NCBI RefSeq assembly: GCF_000717875.1
Contig: NZ_JOCT01000012.1
Location: 62,001 to 126,000, forward strand
Reading direction: 5' to 3'
DNA from: Streptomyces sp. NRRL S-455
Lineage (GTDB): Bacteria > Actinomycetota > Actinomycetes > Streptomycetales > Streptomycetaceae
Length of the DNA: 64,000 nt
This document shows positions 1 through 7,984 of this stretch, in pieces; positions within the stretch are counted from its first letter, which is position 1, and the number at the start of each line of letters is the position of its first letter. A program made the position numbers and the translations under genes. The notes below the pieces were generated by a model. That model did no database searches, was not told the origin of the DNA, and saw only the letters and a program-made list of their open reading frames with translations.

Positions 1-839
1 CCCGGTCCCGCGGCCACGCCTACCGCATGCAGGGCGACTCCGCGAACAAGGTCTTCCAGGCCGAGGGCAAGGACCTGCTCGTCTACACGGTGAACCAGGT
101 GGGCTGGTACGAGTACATGACCGAGTGGCGCTTCCAGGACGACGGCGCGATCACCATGAACGTCGGCGCCACCGGCAGCCTGTCCTACGACGACTACGAC
201 GCCGGCGACGGCCGCGGCTGGCCCATCGGCAAGGGTGCCGCCGCCAAGGCCACCAGCCACAGCCACAACGCCTTCTGGCGGCTCGACTTCGCCCTGGACG
301 GCTCCACCAAGAACACCGTCGAGCAGTACGACTCCACCGTCACCGCACCCACCCGCGGCCAGCGCGCCCCCACCACGAAGACGACCCGCACCAAGGTCAC
401 CAAGGAACTCGCCGGGGACAGCAAGAACTACCGCTGGTGGCGCGTCGTCAGCGCGACCGGCAAGAACAAGGACGGACACGCGCGTTCCTACGAGATCGTC
501 CCCGGACCGACGACCAAGTACCCCGGGCGCAGCTACACCAAGCACGACCTGTACTTCACCCAGTACAACAAGTGCGAACTGTTCGCCAGCCACAACCCCG
601 GCAACTGCGGGAGCGGCGCCGGCACCTCCGTCGACAAGTGGGTGAACGGGCAGGCCCTGAAGCACCCGGTGGCATGGGTGAACATCGGCTTCCACCACAT
701 CGCCCGGGACGAGGACCAGCAGCCCATGCCCGTCCACTGGCAGGGCTTCTCCATCGCCCCGCGCGACGTCACCGCCATGAATCCGCTCACACCGGCCGAG
801 CTCGGCTGGCAGAACGGGCACTGGCGGCCGCGCCGTTGA
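1..839 (+). CDS. Copper amine oxidase, C-terminal part (5' end outside window)
   Basis: The reading frame is open from the first bases, so the gene begins upstream of the window. About 279 residues are visible. They contain an HSH pair (around base 260), which matches the HxH copper ligands of type-1 copper amine oxidases. A later HHIARDEDQQPMP stretch matches the region around the third copper histidine. These enzymes oxidise primary amines to aldehydes, with release of ammonia and H2O2. The residue that becomes topaquinone and the N-terminus are not in the window, so secretion and activity cannot be judged. An internal ATG at base 27 is not a credible start because the family homology is continuous. 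Confidence 0.85.
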   Translation, partial: RSRGHAYRMQGDSANKVFQAEGKDLLVYTVNQVGWYEYMTEWRFQDDGAITMNVGATGSLSYDDYDAGDGRGWPIGKGAAAKATSHSHNAFWRLDFALDGSTKNTVEQYDSTVTAPTRGQRAPTTKTTRTKVTKELAGDSKNYRWWRVVSATGKNKDGHARSYEIVPGPTTKYPGRSYTKHDLYFTQYNKCELFASHNPGNCGSGAGTSVDKWVNGQALKHPVAWVNIGFHHIARDEDQQPMPVHWQGFSIAPRDVTAMNPLTPAELGWQNGHWRPRR

Positions 840-941
840 GATCGATGCTGCCCATCCGGCTGCACCGCCGACCGCTCCCGGAGTACCCTTCCTTGATCGT
901 TGACAAGGAAGGTGCTCGGGGGAGCGGAAGGCGGTGCGCGG

Positions 942-2183
942 GTGGGCTCGGGAGGGCTGGAGCTGCCCCCTGGTGACGAGGGTCACGAGGGGCACTCCAC
1001 AGACGTCCCGGCCGGAGCCGTGTCCCTGGCACGGCCGATGGACGCGTCGGGTTCGATCGGTCCGGAACTGGACTGGGGCGCCGACGCCTGGCGCGAGGTG
1101 CGCACCCGGGCCCAGCGGGCCGGCCGGGCGTACATCTGGCTGAACCTCGTCGAACAGCGGCTGCGCGCGGTCGTCGCCGCCGTGCTGCGCCCCGTGTACG
1201 AGCCCGTCCACGGCGAGGACTGGGTGGTGGCGGCCGCCGGACCCGCCGGACAGGAGTGGGTGCAGCGCGCCGTCGCCGTCCGCGAGGTCAGCCGCCGCAA
1301 GGGCTATCTCCTCGACCCGGCCGACGACAACGTCCTGTCCTTCCTCACGCTGCCCCAGCTGCGCGAGCTGATGGTGCAGCACTGGCCCTGCTTCGAGCCG
1401 TACTTCGACGACCGCCGCGACGTCGAACTCGCCCTGGACGAGCTGGAGGTCACCCGCAACGTCGTCTCCCGCAACCGGGCCCTGTCCGAGGCCGTCCTGA
1501 ACCAGGCCGAGCGCGCCTCGGCACGGCTGCTGGAGATGCTCGGCGCGGGCGGTGACGTGCCCTCCGCACGCCGGCTGCCCGTCGACGCCGTCGAGGACCT
1601 GGTGGGCGACCGGTACGCCGACGTGGTCGCCGTCCACTCGGACCGGGTGCGGCTGATGCGCCAGTTCCCGGCCGAGGACATCTTCGGCGGCGCCCGCCGC
1701 CTCGACGCCATCGGCATCGGGCTCAACCTGCTCGTGCAGAACTTCTCCGGCCGGCGTCTGGTGCGGCTGGCCGAGTCCGGCTGCCGGGTGCGGCTGCTGT
1801 TCCTCAACCCGGCCTCCAGCGCGGTCAAGCGACGCGAGCGCGAACTGGGCCTCAAGCGCGGCGAGCTCAGCCGGGCCGTTGAGATGAACATCCTGCACAT
1901 GCGCCGGGTCCGCGCCCGGCTGCGCGACCCGGGCGCGTTCGAGATCCAGGTCTTCGACGAGACGCCCCGCTTCACGGCGTACCTGGTGGACGGAGACGGG
2001 GCCGACGGCATCGCGGTCGTCCAGAACTACCTGCGCCGGACCCGCGGCATGGAGGCACCGGTGTTCGTGCTGCGCAACGGCGGCAAGGTGGTCAAGTCGG
2101 GCGAGATCGACGAAAGCGGCCTCTTTCCCACGTACCGCGAGGAGTTCGAGGTGATGTGGGCGGATTCACGGCCGGTGTCGTGA
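942..2183 (+). CDS. SAV2148-type HEPN / DUF5919-like protein
   Basis: A 413-residue soluble protein that I recognise as the conserved Streptomyces family annotated as SAV2148 family HEPN domain-containing protein. The N-terminal two thirds is helical and rich in Arg and Glu. The C-terminal part (about residues 240-400, with RLVRLAESGCRVRLLFLNP) resembles DUF5919, a phospholipase-D-like fold often seen in stress or nucleotide-signalling proteins. HEPN domains are frequently RNases, but I see no clear R-x4-6-H active site, so enzyme activity is uncertain. I chose the GTG at 942, preceded by GGAAG, over an in-frame TTG at 900. A short hairpin follows the stop. Confidence 0.7.
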   Translation: MGSGGLELPPGDEGHEGHSTDVPAGAVSLARPMDASGSIGPELDWGADAWREVRTRAQRAGRAYIWLNLVEQRLRAVVAAVLRPVYEPVHGEDWVVAAAGPAGQEWVQRAVAVREVSRRKGYLLDPADDNVLSFLTLPQLRELMVQHWPCFEPYFDDRRDVELALDELEVTRNVVSRNRALSEAVLNQAERASARLLEMLGAGGDVPSARRLPVDAVEDLVGDRYADVVAVHSDRVRLMRQFPAEDIFGGARRLDAIGIGLNLLVQNFSGRRLVRLAESGCRVRLLFLNPASSAVKRRERELGLKRGELSRAVEMNILHMRRVRARLRDPGAFEIQVFDETPRFTAYLVDGDGADGIAVVQNYLRRTRGMEAPVFVLRNGGKVVKSGEIDESGLFPTYREEFEVMWADSRPVS

Positions 2184-2207
2184 ACTGTGCCCCGGCAGGG
2201 GGCGGTT

Positions 2208-2224
2208 GCCGTGGTCGCCACGGC
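2208..2224 (+). terminator. Short hairpin after the HEPN/DUF5919 gene
   Basis: A perfect 7-bp stem (GCCGTGG/CCACGGC) with a 3-nt loop lies 25 bp after the stop codon. It has no U tract, as is common in Streptomyces. It is short, so termination is only plausible. Confidence 0.35.
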
Positions 2225-2258
2225 CGCGGCGGGGCGTGAGCGGAACGCGGTCCTCCGA

Positions 2259-2281
2259 TTGTCAGTGGTGCATGCGAAGGT
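2259..2281 (+). promoter_or_regulatory. RecA-NDp-like (ClpR-dependent) DNA-damage promoter
   Basis: TTGTCAGTGGT, six bases, then GAAGGT closely matches the actinobacterial LexA-independent DNA-damage promoter consensus TTGTCAGTGGC-N6-TAGGGT. The first ten bases are identical. The element ends 42 bp before the start of the DEDDh exonuclease gene, which is the expected distance. Its presence suggests the exonuclease is induced by DNA damage. Confidence 0.75.
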
Positions 2282-2323
2282 GGGGACCACTGGGGGAACG
2301 CACCACAAGGAGGGGGACCGCCC

Positions 2324-3046
2324 ATGGGCTGGCACCGGGAGCTGCTGATCGGCTTCGACCTGGAGACGACGGGCACGGATCCGCGCGAGGCGCGCATCGT
2401 CACGGCGGCCGTGATCGAGGTCAGGGCCGGAGAGCCGATGGGGCGCCGGGAGTGGCTGGCCGACCCCGGGGTGCCGATCCCCGAGGACGCCGTGGCGGTG
2501 CACGGCATCAGCAACGAGCGAGCGGCGGCCGAGGGCAGACCGGCCGACCAGGTCGCGGACGCCCTGGCCGACGTCCTCACCTCCTACTGGAAGACGGGCG
2601 TGCCGGTCGTCGCCTACAACGCGGCCTTCGACCTCACCCTGCTCTCCGCCGAGTTGCGGCGGTACGGCCTGCCGTCCCTGCCCGACCGCCTCGGTGGCGT
2701 GGACCCGGCCCCGGTCATCGACCCGTACACCATCGACCGCCGGGTCGACCGCTACCGACGAGGCAAACGCAACCTCGAAGCGGTCTGCGCCGAGTACGGC
2801 GTGACCCTCGGCACCGCCCACGACGCCATGGCCGACGCCCTGGCGGCAGCCCGCCTCGCCTGCGCGATAGCCGACCGCCACCCCAAGATCGCCTCCCTCG
2901 GCCCGGCGGCCCTGCACCACCGCCAGATCGAGTGGTACGCCGAGTGGGCGGCGGACTTCCAGGGTTTCCTGCGCAAGAAGGGCGACGAGACGGCGGTGGT
3001 CGACGGGGCGTGGCCGCTGCGGGAGTTGGCCGACGAACCGGTCTGA
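2324..3046 (+). CDS. DEDDh-family 3'-5' exonuclease (DnaQ-like)
   Basis: A 240-residue exonuclease of the RNase T/DnaQ superfamily. Exo I is seen as FDLETTG (catalytic D12 and E14), Exo II as NAAFD, and Exo III as HDAMADA, giving the DEDDh set of metal-binding acids and the His. Such proteins degrade DNA or RNA 3'-5' in proofreading or repair. The length fits stand-alone Streptomyces DnaQ-like exonucleases rather than a full polymerase subunit. The ATG at 2324 follows a strong AGGAGGGGG. The upstream RecA-NDp-like promoter points to a role in DNA repair. The gene converges on the phosphotransferase gene with an 11-bp gap. Confidence 0.88.
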   Translation: MGWHRELLIGFDLETTGTDPREARIVTAAVIEVRAGEPMGRREWLADPGVPIPEDAVAVHGISNERAAAEGRPADQVADALADVLTSYWKTGVPVVAYNAAFDLTLLSAELRRYGLPSLPDRLGGVDPAPVIDPYTIDRRVDRYRRGKRNLEAVCAEYGVTLGTAHDAMADALAAARLACAIADRHPKIASLGPAALHHRQIEWYAEWAADFQGFLRKKGDETAVVDGAWPLRELADEPV

Positions 3047-3057
3047 GCCCGCCTTCC

Positions 3058-3933
3058 TCAGAACGGATACCACCGAACCGTCTCGTCCCCCTCCCGCAAC
3101 GACGCCACTCGCCGCCTGAACTCGGCCAGCGCCTTGGGATTGCTCGGCGCGTGCTGGGCCACCCAGGCGCAACTGGCCGTCTCCCGGGCACCGCGCAGCA
3201 CCGAGCATCCCTCCCACGTCCGTACATCCCAGCCGTACGCCTCCGTGAAGGACGCGTACGCGTCGTCCGGGAGTCCGTACCGGTCGTGGGAGAGGGCCAT
3301 CACCACGAGGTCGTGCTCCCGCAGGTCCGCGGACACCGTCTCCAGATCCACCAGCACCGGCCCGTCCGGCCCGACATGCACATTGCGCGGCAGCGCGTCC
3401 CCGTGGATCGGCCCCGGCGGCAGATGCGGCGTCAGCGCGGCGGCCTCCGCGGCGAAACCGTCCCGCCGCTCCCGCAGGTACGCCGCGTCCGCGGGATCGA
3501 TCGCGTCGCCCGCGAGCCGCAGCCAGCGTTCCACGCCGCCCAGCAGATCGCGGGGCGGCAGTTCGAAGGGGGGTGGGGGAGTGGCGTGCACGACCCGAAG
3601 CAGTTCAGCCAGATCCCGCGGCTCGGCAGGCCGTACGGCATCGGGCAGCCGGTGCCACACCGTCACCGGGTGCCCGTTGACCAGCAGAGGCTCGGGCTCG
3701 GCAGCCCGTACCGCCGGCACACCCGTCTCGGCGAGCCACAGCGCGATGTCCAGTTCGCGGTGCGCCCGGTCGAGGAGCTCGGCGTCGCGGCCCACCTTGA
3801 CGACCAGGTCACCGGCGGCGAACACCGCGTTCTCGCCCAGCGCGAGCAGCCGTGCCTCGCGGGCCGCGCCGGCCTCCGTGCGGGGCAGTACCTCCGCCGC
3901 GGTCAGTACGTCCCGCGCCCGTGCCTCGTCCAT
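3058..3933 (-). CDS. Aminoglycoside phosphotransferase (APH) family protein
   Basis: A 291-residue kinase-like protein. HGDALPRNV is the APH-type catalytic loop with the HxD...N signature, and VDLE is the following metal-binding motif. The N-terminal lobe carries LVVKVG, where the Lys likely contacts ATP. Members phosphorylate small molecules such as antibiotics, choline or sugars; the substrate here is unknown. The start at 3933 is supported by GGAGG six bases upstream. The longer in-frame reading upstream is a basic, low-complexity stretch without a ribosome site. Nothing in the sequence ties it directly to the nearby macrolide resistance genes. Confidence 0.8.
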   Translation of the reverse strand: MDEARARDVLTAAEVLPRTEAGAAREARLLALGENAVFAAGDLVVKVGRDAELLDRAHRELDIALWLAETGVPAVRAAEPEPLLVNGHPVTVWHRLPDAVRPAEPRDLAELLRVVHATPPPPFELPPRDLLGGVERWLRLAGDAIDPADAAYLRERRDGFAAEAAALTPHLPPGPIHGDALPRNVHVGPDGPVLVDLETVSADLREHDLVVMALSHDRYGLPDDAYASFTEAYGWDVRTWEGCSVLRGARETASCAWVAQHAPSNPKALAEFRRRVASLREGDETVRWYPF

Positions 3934-4054
3934 CGTCCGCCTCCGTCGTCCACGTTTCGGCGTGCTCCGCCGTCCGGTTCCGGCCATCCGCCGGTCAGTG
4001 TCGCATCGGCCCGGCGCTTCCTTCCGCGTCGGTCCCGGGCCGGGCGAAAACCCG

Positions 4055-4084
4055 TTGTGCGTTGGCGACGGCGCCACCTAGCGT
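4055..4084 (+). promoter_or_regulatory. Promoter of the erm leader peptide (leaderless type)
   Basis: TTGTGC (-35) and TAGCGT (-10) are separated by 18 bp. Seven bases after the -10 box lies a GTG at 4092 that opens a 36-codon reading frame. This is the spacing of a leaderless transcript and supports reading the short frame as a real leader peptide. Confidence 0.6.
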
Positions 4085-4091
4085 GCTGCTC

Positions 4092-4202
4092 GTGGGTATC
4101 AACGCGATCTGCATCTCCGGTCACTCCCTGGGCTGCGCGCACGCCGTACGGATGCGCCGCGGCCCCGGAGCCCTGACCGGCCCGGGGAGCCACGCCCGCT
4201 GA
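4092..4202 (+). CDS. Candidate leader peptide of the 23S rRNA methyltransferase gene
   Basis: A 36-codon reading frame starting with GTG (VGINAICISGHSLGC...) directly downstream of a good leaderless promoter. It ends 103 bp before the methyltransferase start. Inducible erm genes are commonly controlled by ribosome stalling on short leader peptides, and the Ile-rich start is reminiscent of such peptides. I do not recognise this exact peptide from a described gene. The downstream stem-loop next to the methyltransferase Shine-Dalgarno would be the regulated element. Function as an attenuator is inference. Confidence 0.5.
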   Translation: MGINAICISGHSLGCAHAVRMRRGPGALTGPGSHAR

Positions 4203-4242
4203 GCCTCTGAGGCCGGCGCTCCGTCCCTCCCCTTCGTCTCTC

Positions 4243-4292
4243 TGTCTTCCGGTCAGGGCCCTCCGCTGCCCTTTTCCCTCTCACGGAAGACA
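4243..4292 (+). promoter_or_regulatory. Attenuator-like stem-loop abutting the erm ribosome-binding site
   Basis: TGTCTTCCG (4243-4251) pairs perfectly with CGGAAGACA (4284-4292). A small nested 5-bp stem (4255-4259 with 4268-4272) lies in the loop. The right arm ends on the first base of the AAGGA Shine-Dalgarno at 4292-4296. Folding would therefore hinder initiation at the 4306 ATG. Confidence 0.5.
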
Positions 4293-4305
4293 AGGACCGC
4301 AGGCC

Positions 4306-5088
4306 ATGGCCCGCCGCCCCACCGCGACCTCCCGCGCGCTCTCGCAGAATTTCCTCGCCGACCGCGCCACCGCCGAACGCTTCGCCCGACTCGCCGTCCC
4401 GCGGGCCCGGCCCGTTCCGCTGCTGCTCGAAGTCGGCGCGGGAAAGGGAGCCTTGACCGTCCCGCTGGCCCGACGCTGCCTGGAGCTGAGGGCGTACGAG
4501 ATCGACCCGAGGCTCGTGCCGCTCCTGCGCAGTCGTCTCTCCGGCAGTCCGCACGTGCGGGTCGTGGGCGGGGACTTCCTTGCCGCGTGCCCGCCGCGCA
4601 CGCCTTTCTCGGTCGCGGGGAACGTGCCGTTCTCCCGGACCGCGGCCGTCGTCGACTGGTGTCTGCGCGCTCCCGCCCTCACGGACGCCACCCTGCTCAC
4701 CCAGCTCGAGTACGCCCGCAAACGCACCGGGGATTACGGCAGCTGGACGCTGCTGACGGTCCGGAGCTGGCCCCGCTACGAGTGGCGGCTGCTGGGCCGG
4801 GTCGGCCGGCGCAGTTTCCGGCCCGTGCCCCGCGTGGACGCCGGGGTGCTGCGCATCGAGCGGCGTGAGACCCCACTGCTCGACGAAGCCGCGTACCGGA
4901 GCTGGCGGTGTCTGGTCGAGCTGGGTTTCTCCGGGGTCGGAGGTTCCCTGCACGCGTCACTGCGCCGGGCCCATCCGAGGCGGCGGGTCGACGCCGCGTT
5001 CCGGGCCGCAGGTGTGGCTCCCGGGGTGCTCGTCGGCGAGGTGGCGCCGGAACGGTGGCTGCGGCTGCACGAGGTGCTGACCCGCTGA
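4306..5088 (+). CDS. lrm: Erm-type 23S rRNA (adenine-N6)-methyltransferase
   Basis: A 260-residue methyltransferase of the Erm/KsgA family that uses S-adenosylmethionine to methylate an adenine (A2058 in the family) in 23S rRNA, protecting ribosomes from macrolides and lincosamides. SQNFL (13-17), the SAM loop LLEVGAGKG (40-48) and the catalytic NVPF motif (106-109) are intact. Its direct pairing with an mgt gene is the arrangement known for lrm-mgt of S. lividans, an ErmO-class monomethyltransferase. AAGGA lies nine bases before the ATG and is partly adjacent to a stem-loop. Expression is probably inducible through the upstream leader. Confidence 0.85.
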   Translation: MARRPTATSRALSQNFLADRATAERFARLAVPRARPVPLLLEVGAGKGALTVPLARRCLELRAYEIDPRLVPLLRSRLSGSPHVRVVGGDFLAACPPRTPFSVAGNVPFSRTAAVVDWCLRAPALTDATLLTQLEYARKRTGDYGSWTLLTVRSWPRYEWRLLGRVGRRSFRPVPRVDAGVLRIERRETPLLDEAAYRSWRCLVELGFSGVGGSLHASLRRAHPRRRVDAAFRAAGVAPGVLVGEVAPERWLRLHEVLTR

Positions 5089-5099
5089 ACTCCCAACAG

Positions 5100-5129
5100 T
5101 TGCACGAGACGTCTCGTCTCGCGTACGGT
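5100..5129 (+). promoter_or_regulatory. mgt promoter with a 14-bp palindrome in the spacer
   Basis: TTGCAC (5100-5105), an 18-bp spacer, and TACGGT (5124-5129) lie six bases before the mgt ATG, as in a leaderless promoter. A perfect 14-bp palindrome, ACGAGACGTCTCGT (5104-5117), overlaps the -35 box and spacer. That is a typical position for a repressor operator. Confidence 0.6.
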
Positions 5130-5135
5130 CGGCGC

Positions 5136-6344
5136 ATGACCAGTCGCGCTCACATCGCCATGTTCTCCATCGCCGCCCACGGCCACGTGAATCCGAGTCT
5201 CGAGGTGATCCGCGAGCTCGTGGCGCGCGGTCACCGGGTGACGTACGCGATCCCGCCGGTCTTCGCCGAGAAGGTCGCGGCCACCGGTGCCGAGGTGAAG
5301 CCGTGGAACTCGACGCTGCCCTCGCCCGACGACGACCCCGAGGCCTGGGGGGACACGCTGCTGGACAACGTGGAGCCCTTCCTCGACGACGCCATCCAGG
5401 CGCTGCCCCAGCTGATCGAGGCGTACGAGGGAGACGAGCCGGACCTCGTGCTGCACGACATCGCCTCGTACCCGGCCCGCGTGCTGGCCCACCGCTGGGG
5501 CGTCCCCGCGATCTCCCTGTCGCCGGCCATGGTCGCCTGGGAGGGGTACGAGGAGGAGGTCGCCGAGCCCATGTGGGCGGAGCCGAGGAAGACCGAGCGG
5601 GGCCGCGCCTACTTCGCCCGTTTCCAGGCCTGGCTGGAGGAGAACGGGATCACCCTGCACCCCGACGCGTTCGGCGGCCGGCCCGCCCGCTCCATCGTCC
5701 TCATCCCCAGGGCCCTCCAGCCGAACGCGGACCGTGTCGACGAGAACGTGTACTCCTTCGTCGGAGCGTGCCAGGGCGACCGGACCGCCGAAGGCGACTG
5801 GCAGCGGCCGGCCGGTGCCGAGAAGGTCGCGCTCGTCTCCCTCGGGTCGGCCTTCACCAAGCAGCCCGGCTTCTACCGGGAGTGCGTCAAGGCCTTCGGT
5901 GACCTGCCCGGCTGGCACCTGGTGCTCTCGATCGGACAGCACATCGACCCGGCCGAGTTCGCGGACGTCCCCGCCAATGTCGAGGTGCGGACATGGGTGC
6001 CGCAGCTGACGATCCTCAAGCAGGCCGACCTGTTCGTCACCCACGCGGGCGCGGGCGGCAGTCAGGAGGGTCTGGCCACCGCCACGCCGATGATCGCCGT
6101 ACCGCAGGCCGCGGACCAGTTCGGCAACGCGGAGATGCTCCAGGGCCTCGGTGTCGCCCGGCACCTCCCCACTCAGGAGGCGACCGGCCAGGCCCTGCGC
6201 GATGCCGCCCTCGACCTCGTGGGCGACCCGGAGGTCGCCCGCCGACTGAAGGTGCTCCAGGGCCAGATGGCCGAGGAGGGCGGCACACGTCGCGCGGCGG
6301 ACCTCATCGAGGCCGAGCTGGCCGCAGCCGCTCACCAGGGGTAG
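5136..6344 (+). CDS. mgt: Macrolide-inactivating glycosyltransferase
   Basis: A 402-residue GT1-family (GT-B fold) glycosyltransferase. It begins with [19 protein letters not shown], the acceptor-side motif with the catalytic His. The C-terminal donor domain has [25 protein letters not shown] followed by [10 protein letters not shown], the UDP-sugar signature. Family members (Mgt, OleD, OleI) glucosylate the desosamine 2'-OH of macrolides and inactivate them. Position after lrm matches S. lividans. The start codon lies 47 bp after lrm and has no Shine-Dalgarno. A leaderless promoter with a palindromic operator-like site precedes it, so it may be transcribed separately from lrm. Confidence 0.88.
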   Translation: MTSRAHIAMFSIAAHGHVNPSLEVIRELVARGHRVTYAIPPVFAEKVAATGAEVKPWNSTLPSPDDDPEAWGDTLLDNVEPFLDDAIQALPQLIEAYEGDEPDLVLHDIASYPARVLAHRWGVPAISLSPAMVAWEGYEEEVAEPMWAEPRKTERGRAYFARFQAWLEENGITLHPDAFGGRPARSIVLIPRALQPNADRVDENVYSFVGACQGDRTAEGDWQRPAGAEKVALVSLGSAFTKQPGFYRECVKAFGDLPGWHLVLSIGQHIDPAEFADVPANVEVRTWVPQLTILKQADLFVTHAGAGGSQEGLATATPMIAVPQAADQFGNAEMLQGLGVARHLPTQEATGQALRDAALDLVGDPEVARRLKVLQGQMAEEGGTRRAADLIEAELAAAAHQG

Positions 6345-6368
6345 CCGAAGCACGCCCCGCGCAGGGCA

Positions 6369-6403
6369 GGGCCCGTCGGCTTCCCCGGAACACGGACGGG
6401 CCC
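6369..6403 (+). terminator. Terminator hairpin after mgt
   Basis: GGGCCCGTC (6369-6377) pairs perfectly with GACGGGCCC (6395-6403) around a 17-nt loop, beginning 24 bp after the mgt stop. There is no U tract. Confidence 0.5.
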
Positions 6404-6550
6404 CGCACACGACCCTGGCCGGAATCCCTGGACTTCAGCCAGGGAGCACGTCAAACGTATCGGGCCCCAAGCGGGATATACCGGGCTCCTCAGCTGTGTG
6501 GATCCTGAGCAGAAGGTTGTGCCTCGCGGTGACCGGTGAGTAATTTACGG

Positions 6551-6607
6551 GGCCGGGCAGCTGCCCGGCCCGGCCGTCGTGCCCACCCCCACGGGGCACG
6601 ACGGCCG
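6551..6607. terminator. Two back-to-back perfect palindromes before the DUF1697 gene
   Basis: A 20-bp perfect palindrome (6551-6570, centre CAGCTG) is followed at once by a 14-bp perfect stem (6571-6584 with 6594-6607, 9-nt loop). Together they could end transcription arriving from mgt or fold just before the TATCGT -10 box at 6611-6616. The rest of 6345-6622 holds only a 7-bp hairpin near 6425-6445. Confidence 0.45.
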
Positions 6608-6622
6608 TCCTATCGTGTCCGG

Positions 6623-7171
6623 ATGACGACGATGTATGCGGCACTGCTGCGCGGGATCAACGTGGGCGGCAGCAAAAAGGTCCCGATGGCCGACCTGCGC
6701 ACCCTCCTCTCGGGCCTCGGCTACGGGGACGTGAGCACCTACCTCCAGAGCGGACAGGCCGTGTTCTCCTCCGGCCACGGGGACGAGGAGTCGCTGGCCG
6801 CCGAGATCGCCCACGCCGTCGAGGAGCACTTCGGCTTCGGCGTCGACGTGATCGTGCGCGACCACGCCTACCTGAAGGCGGTCGCCGACGCCTGCCCCTA
6901 CCCGGCCGCCGATCTGGAGCCCAAGCAGCTCCACGTCACCTACTTCTCGGCGCCCGTGAGCCCCGAGCGCTTCGCGGAGATCGACCGGGCCGCCTACCTC
7001 CCCGAGGAGTTCAGCCTCGGCGATCGCGCCCTGTACCTGTACGCCCCGAACGGCCTGGGCCGCTCAAAACTGGCCGAGCACCTGTCGAAACCCCGCATCA
7101 ACAAGGGGATCGTCGCCACGACCCGCAACTGGAACACGGTCGTCAAGCTGGTGGAGCTGACGGATGACTGA
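6623..7171 (+). CDS. DUF1697 domain-containing protein
   Basis: A 182-residue protein with the DUF1697 hallmarks: ALLRGINVGG at the N-terminus, LQSGQAVF (normally LQSGNVVF) in the middle, and a C-terminal segment ending in TTRNWNTVVKL. The biochemical function of the family is unknown. TATCGT lies six bases before the ATG, indicating a leaderless transcript; an in-frame ATG three codons later is possible. Its stop codon overlaps the ATG of the next, broken gene (ATGACTGA), so the two were probably co-translated. Confidence 0.8.
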   Translation: MTTMYAALLRGINVGGSKKVPMADLRTLLSGLGYGDVSTYLQSGQAVFSSGHGDEESLAAEIAHAVEEHFGFGVDVIVRDHAYLKAVADACPYPAADLEPKQLHVTYFSAPVSPERFAEIDRAAYLPEEFSLGDRALYLYAPNGLGRSKLAEHLSKPRINKGIVATTRNWNTVVKLVELTDD

Positions 7172-7538
7172 GCACGGCGCGGCCGTCACGGCCGCCATCG
7201 CCGGCTAGCTGGCGCTGCTGGACCTGGAAGTGCGCCGCTCGCCCGAACGGGTCGCGGCGCTGCTGCACCCCGACTTCCACGAGTTCGGCGCCTCCGGGCG
7301 GCACGGGGGGCGGGCCGCCGTCATCGCCGCCCTGGCCGAGACCACCGACCTCGAGTCCCCGCCCGTCGTCACCTCCCGGATGCGCGGCGTACAGCTCGCC
7401 CCCGACCTCGTCCACCTCACCTTCGACACCGAGTGCGACGGAAGACGCGCGCACCGCAGTTCGCTGTGGCGGCGGACGGAAACCGGGTGGCTGCTCTACT
7501 TCCACCAGGCGACGCCGTTCGGCGAGCGGCGAGAGTGA
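7164..7538 (+). pseudogene. DUF4440/NTF2-like gene interrupted by TAG at codon 15
   Basis: Starting from the ATG overlapping the DUF1697 stop, the frame reads MTEHGAAVTAAIAG, then TAG (7206-7208), then continues without interruption as LALLDLEVRRSPERVAALLHP to the natural end. The family normally has Glu or a similar residue at that point, so a single GAG-to-TAG change would explain the stop. The intact product would be 124 residues, a SnoaL/NTF2-like barrel with the HPDFHEFGASG signature. A GTG at 7230 could still give a 102-residue product that lacks the first helix. Either this is a recent pseudogene or it is expressed in shortened form. Confidence 0.7.
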
Positions 7539-7641
7539 CCTTCCGGTCTCCGGCTGTTCTCTGCCCAGGGGCAGGGCCGACGGCATCGGACGTTTGGCCG
7601 AACCGCCCCCACGCGGCCCGGGGTCTTGGCACGGTAGGTGC

Positions 7642-7938
7642 ATGACGAGCACTGATCACCAGCAGACCCCGCCCGGCCGTACGACGGCCGTCCAGGCCAT
7701 GCGCGGCGCCGCGGCGCAGCTCGGCGAGCTGCTCGGCACGAGCCCGGACTCCGTCTCCGCCGTCCGCCCCACCCCGGACGGCTGGACGGCCGACGTGGAG
7801 GTCGTGGAGCTGGAGCGGGTCCCCGACACCATGACAGTCATGGCGACGTACCGCGTCATGCTGGACCCGCAGGGCCGGCTCCTCGGCTACGAGCGGGTCC
7901 GTCGCTACGCCCGAGGCCAGCTCGACCGGCAGCGCTAG
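7642..7938 (+). CDS. gvpO: Gas vesicle protein GvpO
   Basis: A 98-residue acidic protein of the GvpO family. The conserved C-terminal part (TPDGWTADVEVVELERVP and MLDPQGRLLGYERVRRYARGQ) is clear. GvpO is needed for gas vesicle formation in haloarchaea; in Streptomyces it heads the standard gvp cluster and its exact role is unsettled. A GGTAGGTG sequence precedes the ATG. It is separated from gvpA by 125 bp that contain a 7-2-7 palindrome, so gvpA may have its own promoter. Confidence 0.9.
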   Translation: MTSTDHQQTPPGRTTAVQAMRGAAAQLGELLGTSPDSVSAVRPTPDGWTADVEVVELERVPDTMTVMATYRVMLDPQGRLLGYERVRRYARGQLDRQR

Positions 7939-7984
7939 CGCCGCCCTCTCTTCCCTCAACTCCCTTTCCCGGGAACCGTTTTTG

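Noticed and set aside
900..941. TTG start at 900 for the HEPN/DUF5919-type protein
   Set aside because: The added residues are low-complexity and family similarity begins at the GTG at 942, which also has GGAAG at a usable distance.
125..976. Long Arg/Pro-rich reading frames overlapping the amine oxidase gene
   Set aside because: These are typical high-GC shadow frames with extreme Arg/Pro/Ala content and no homology.
7230..7538. Treating the 102-codon frame from GTG 7230 as the complete normal gene
   Set aside because: Protein-like sequence extends upstream in the same frame across the TAG to an ATG coupled to the preceding gene.
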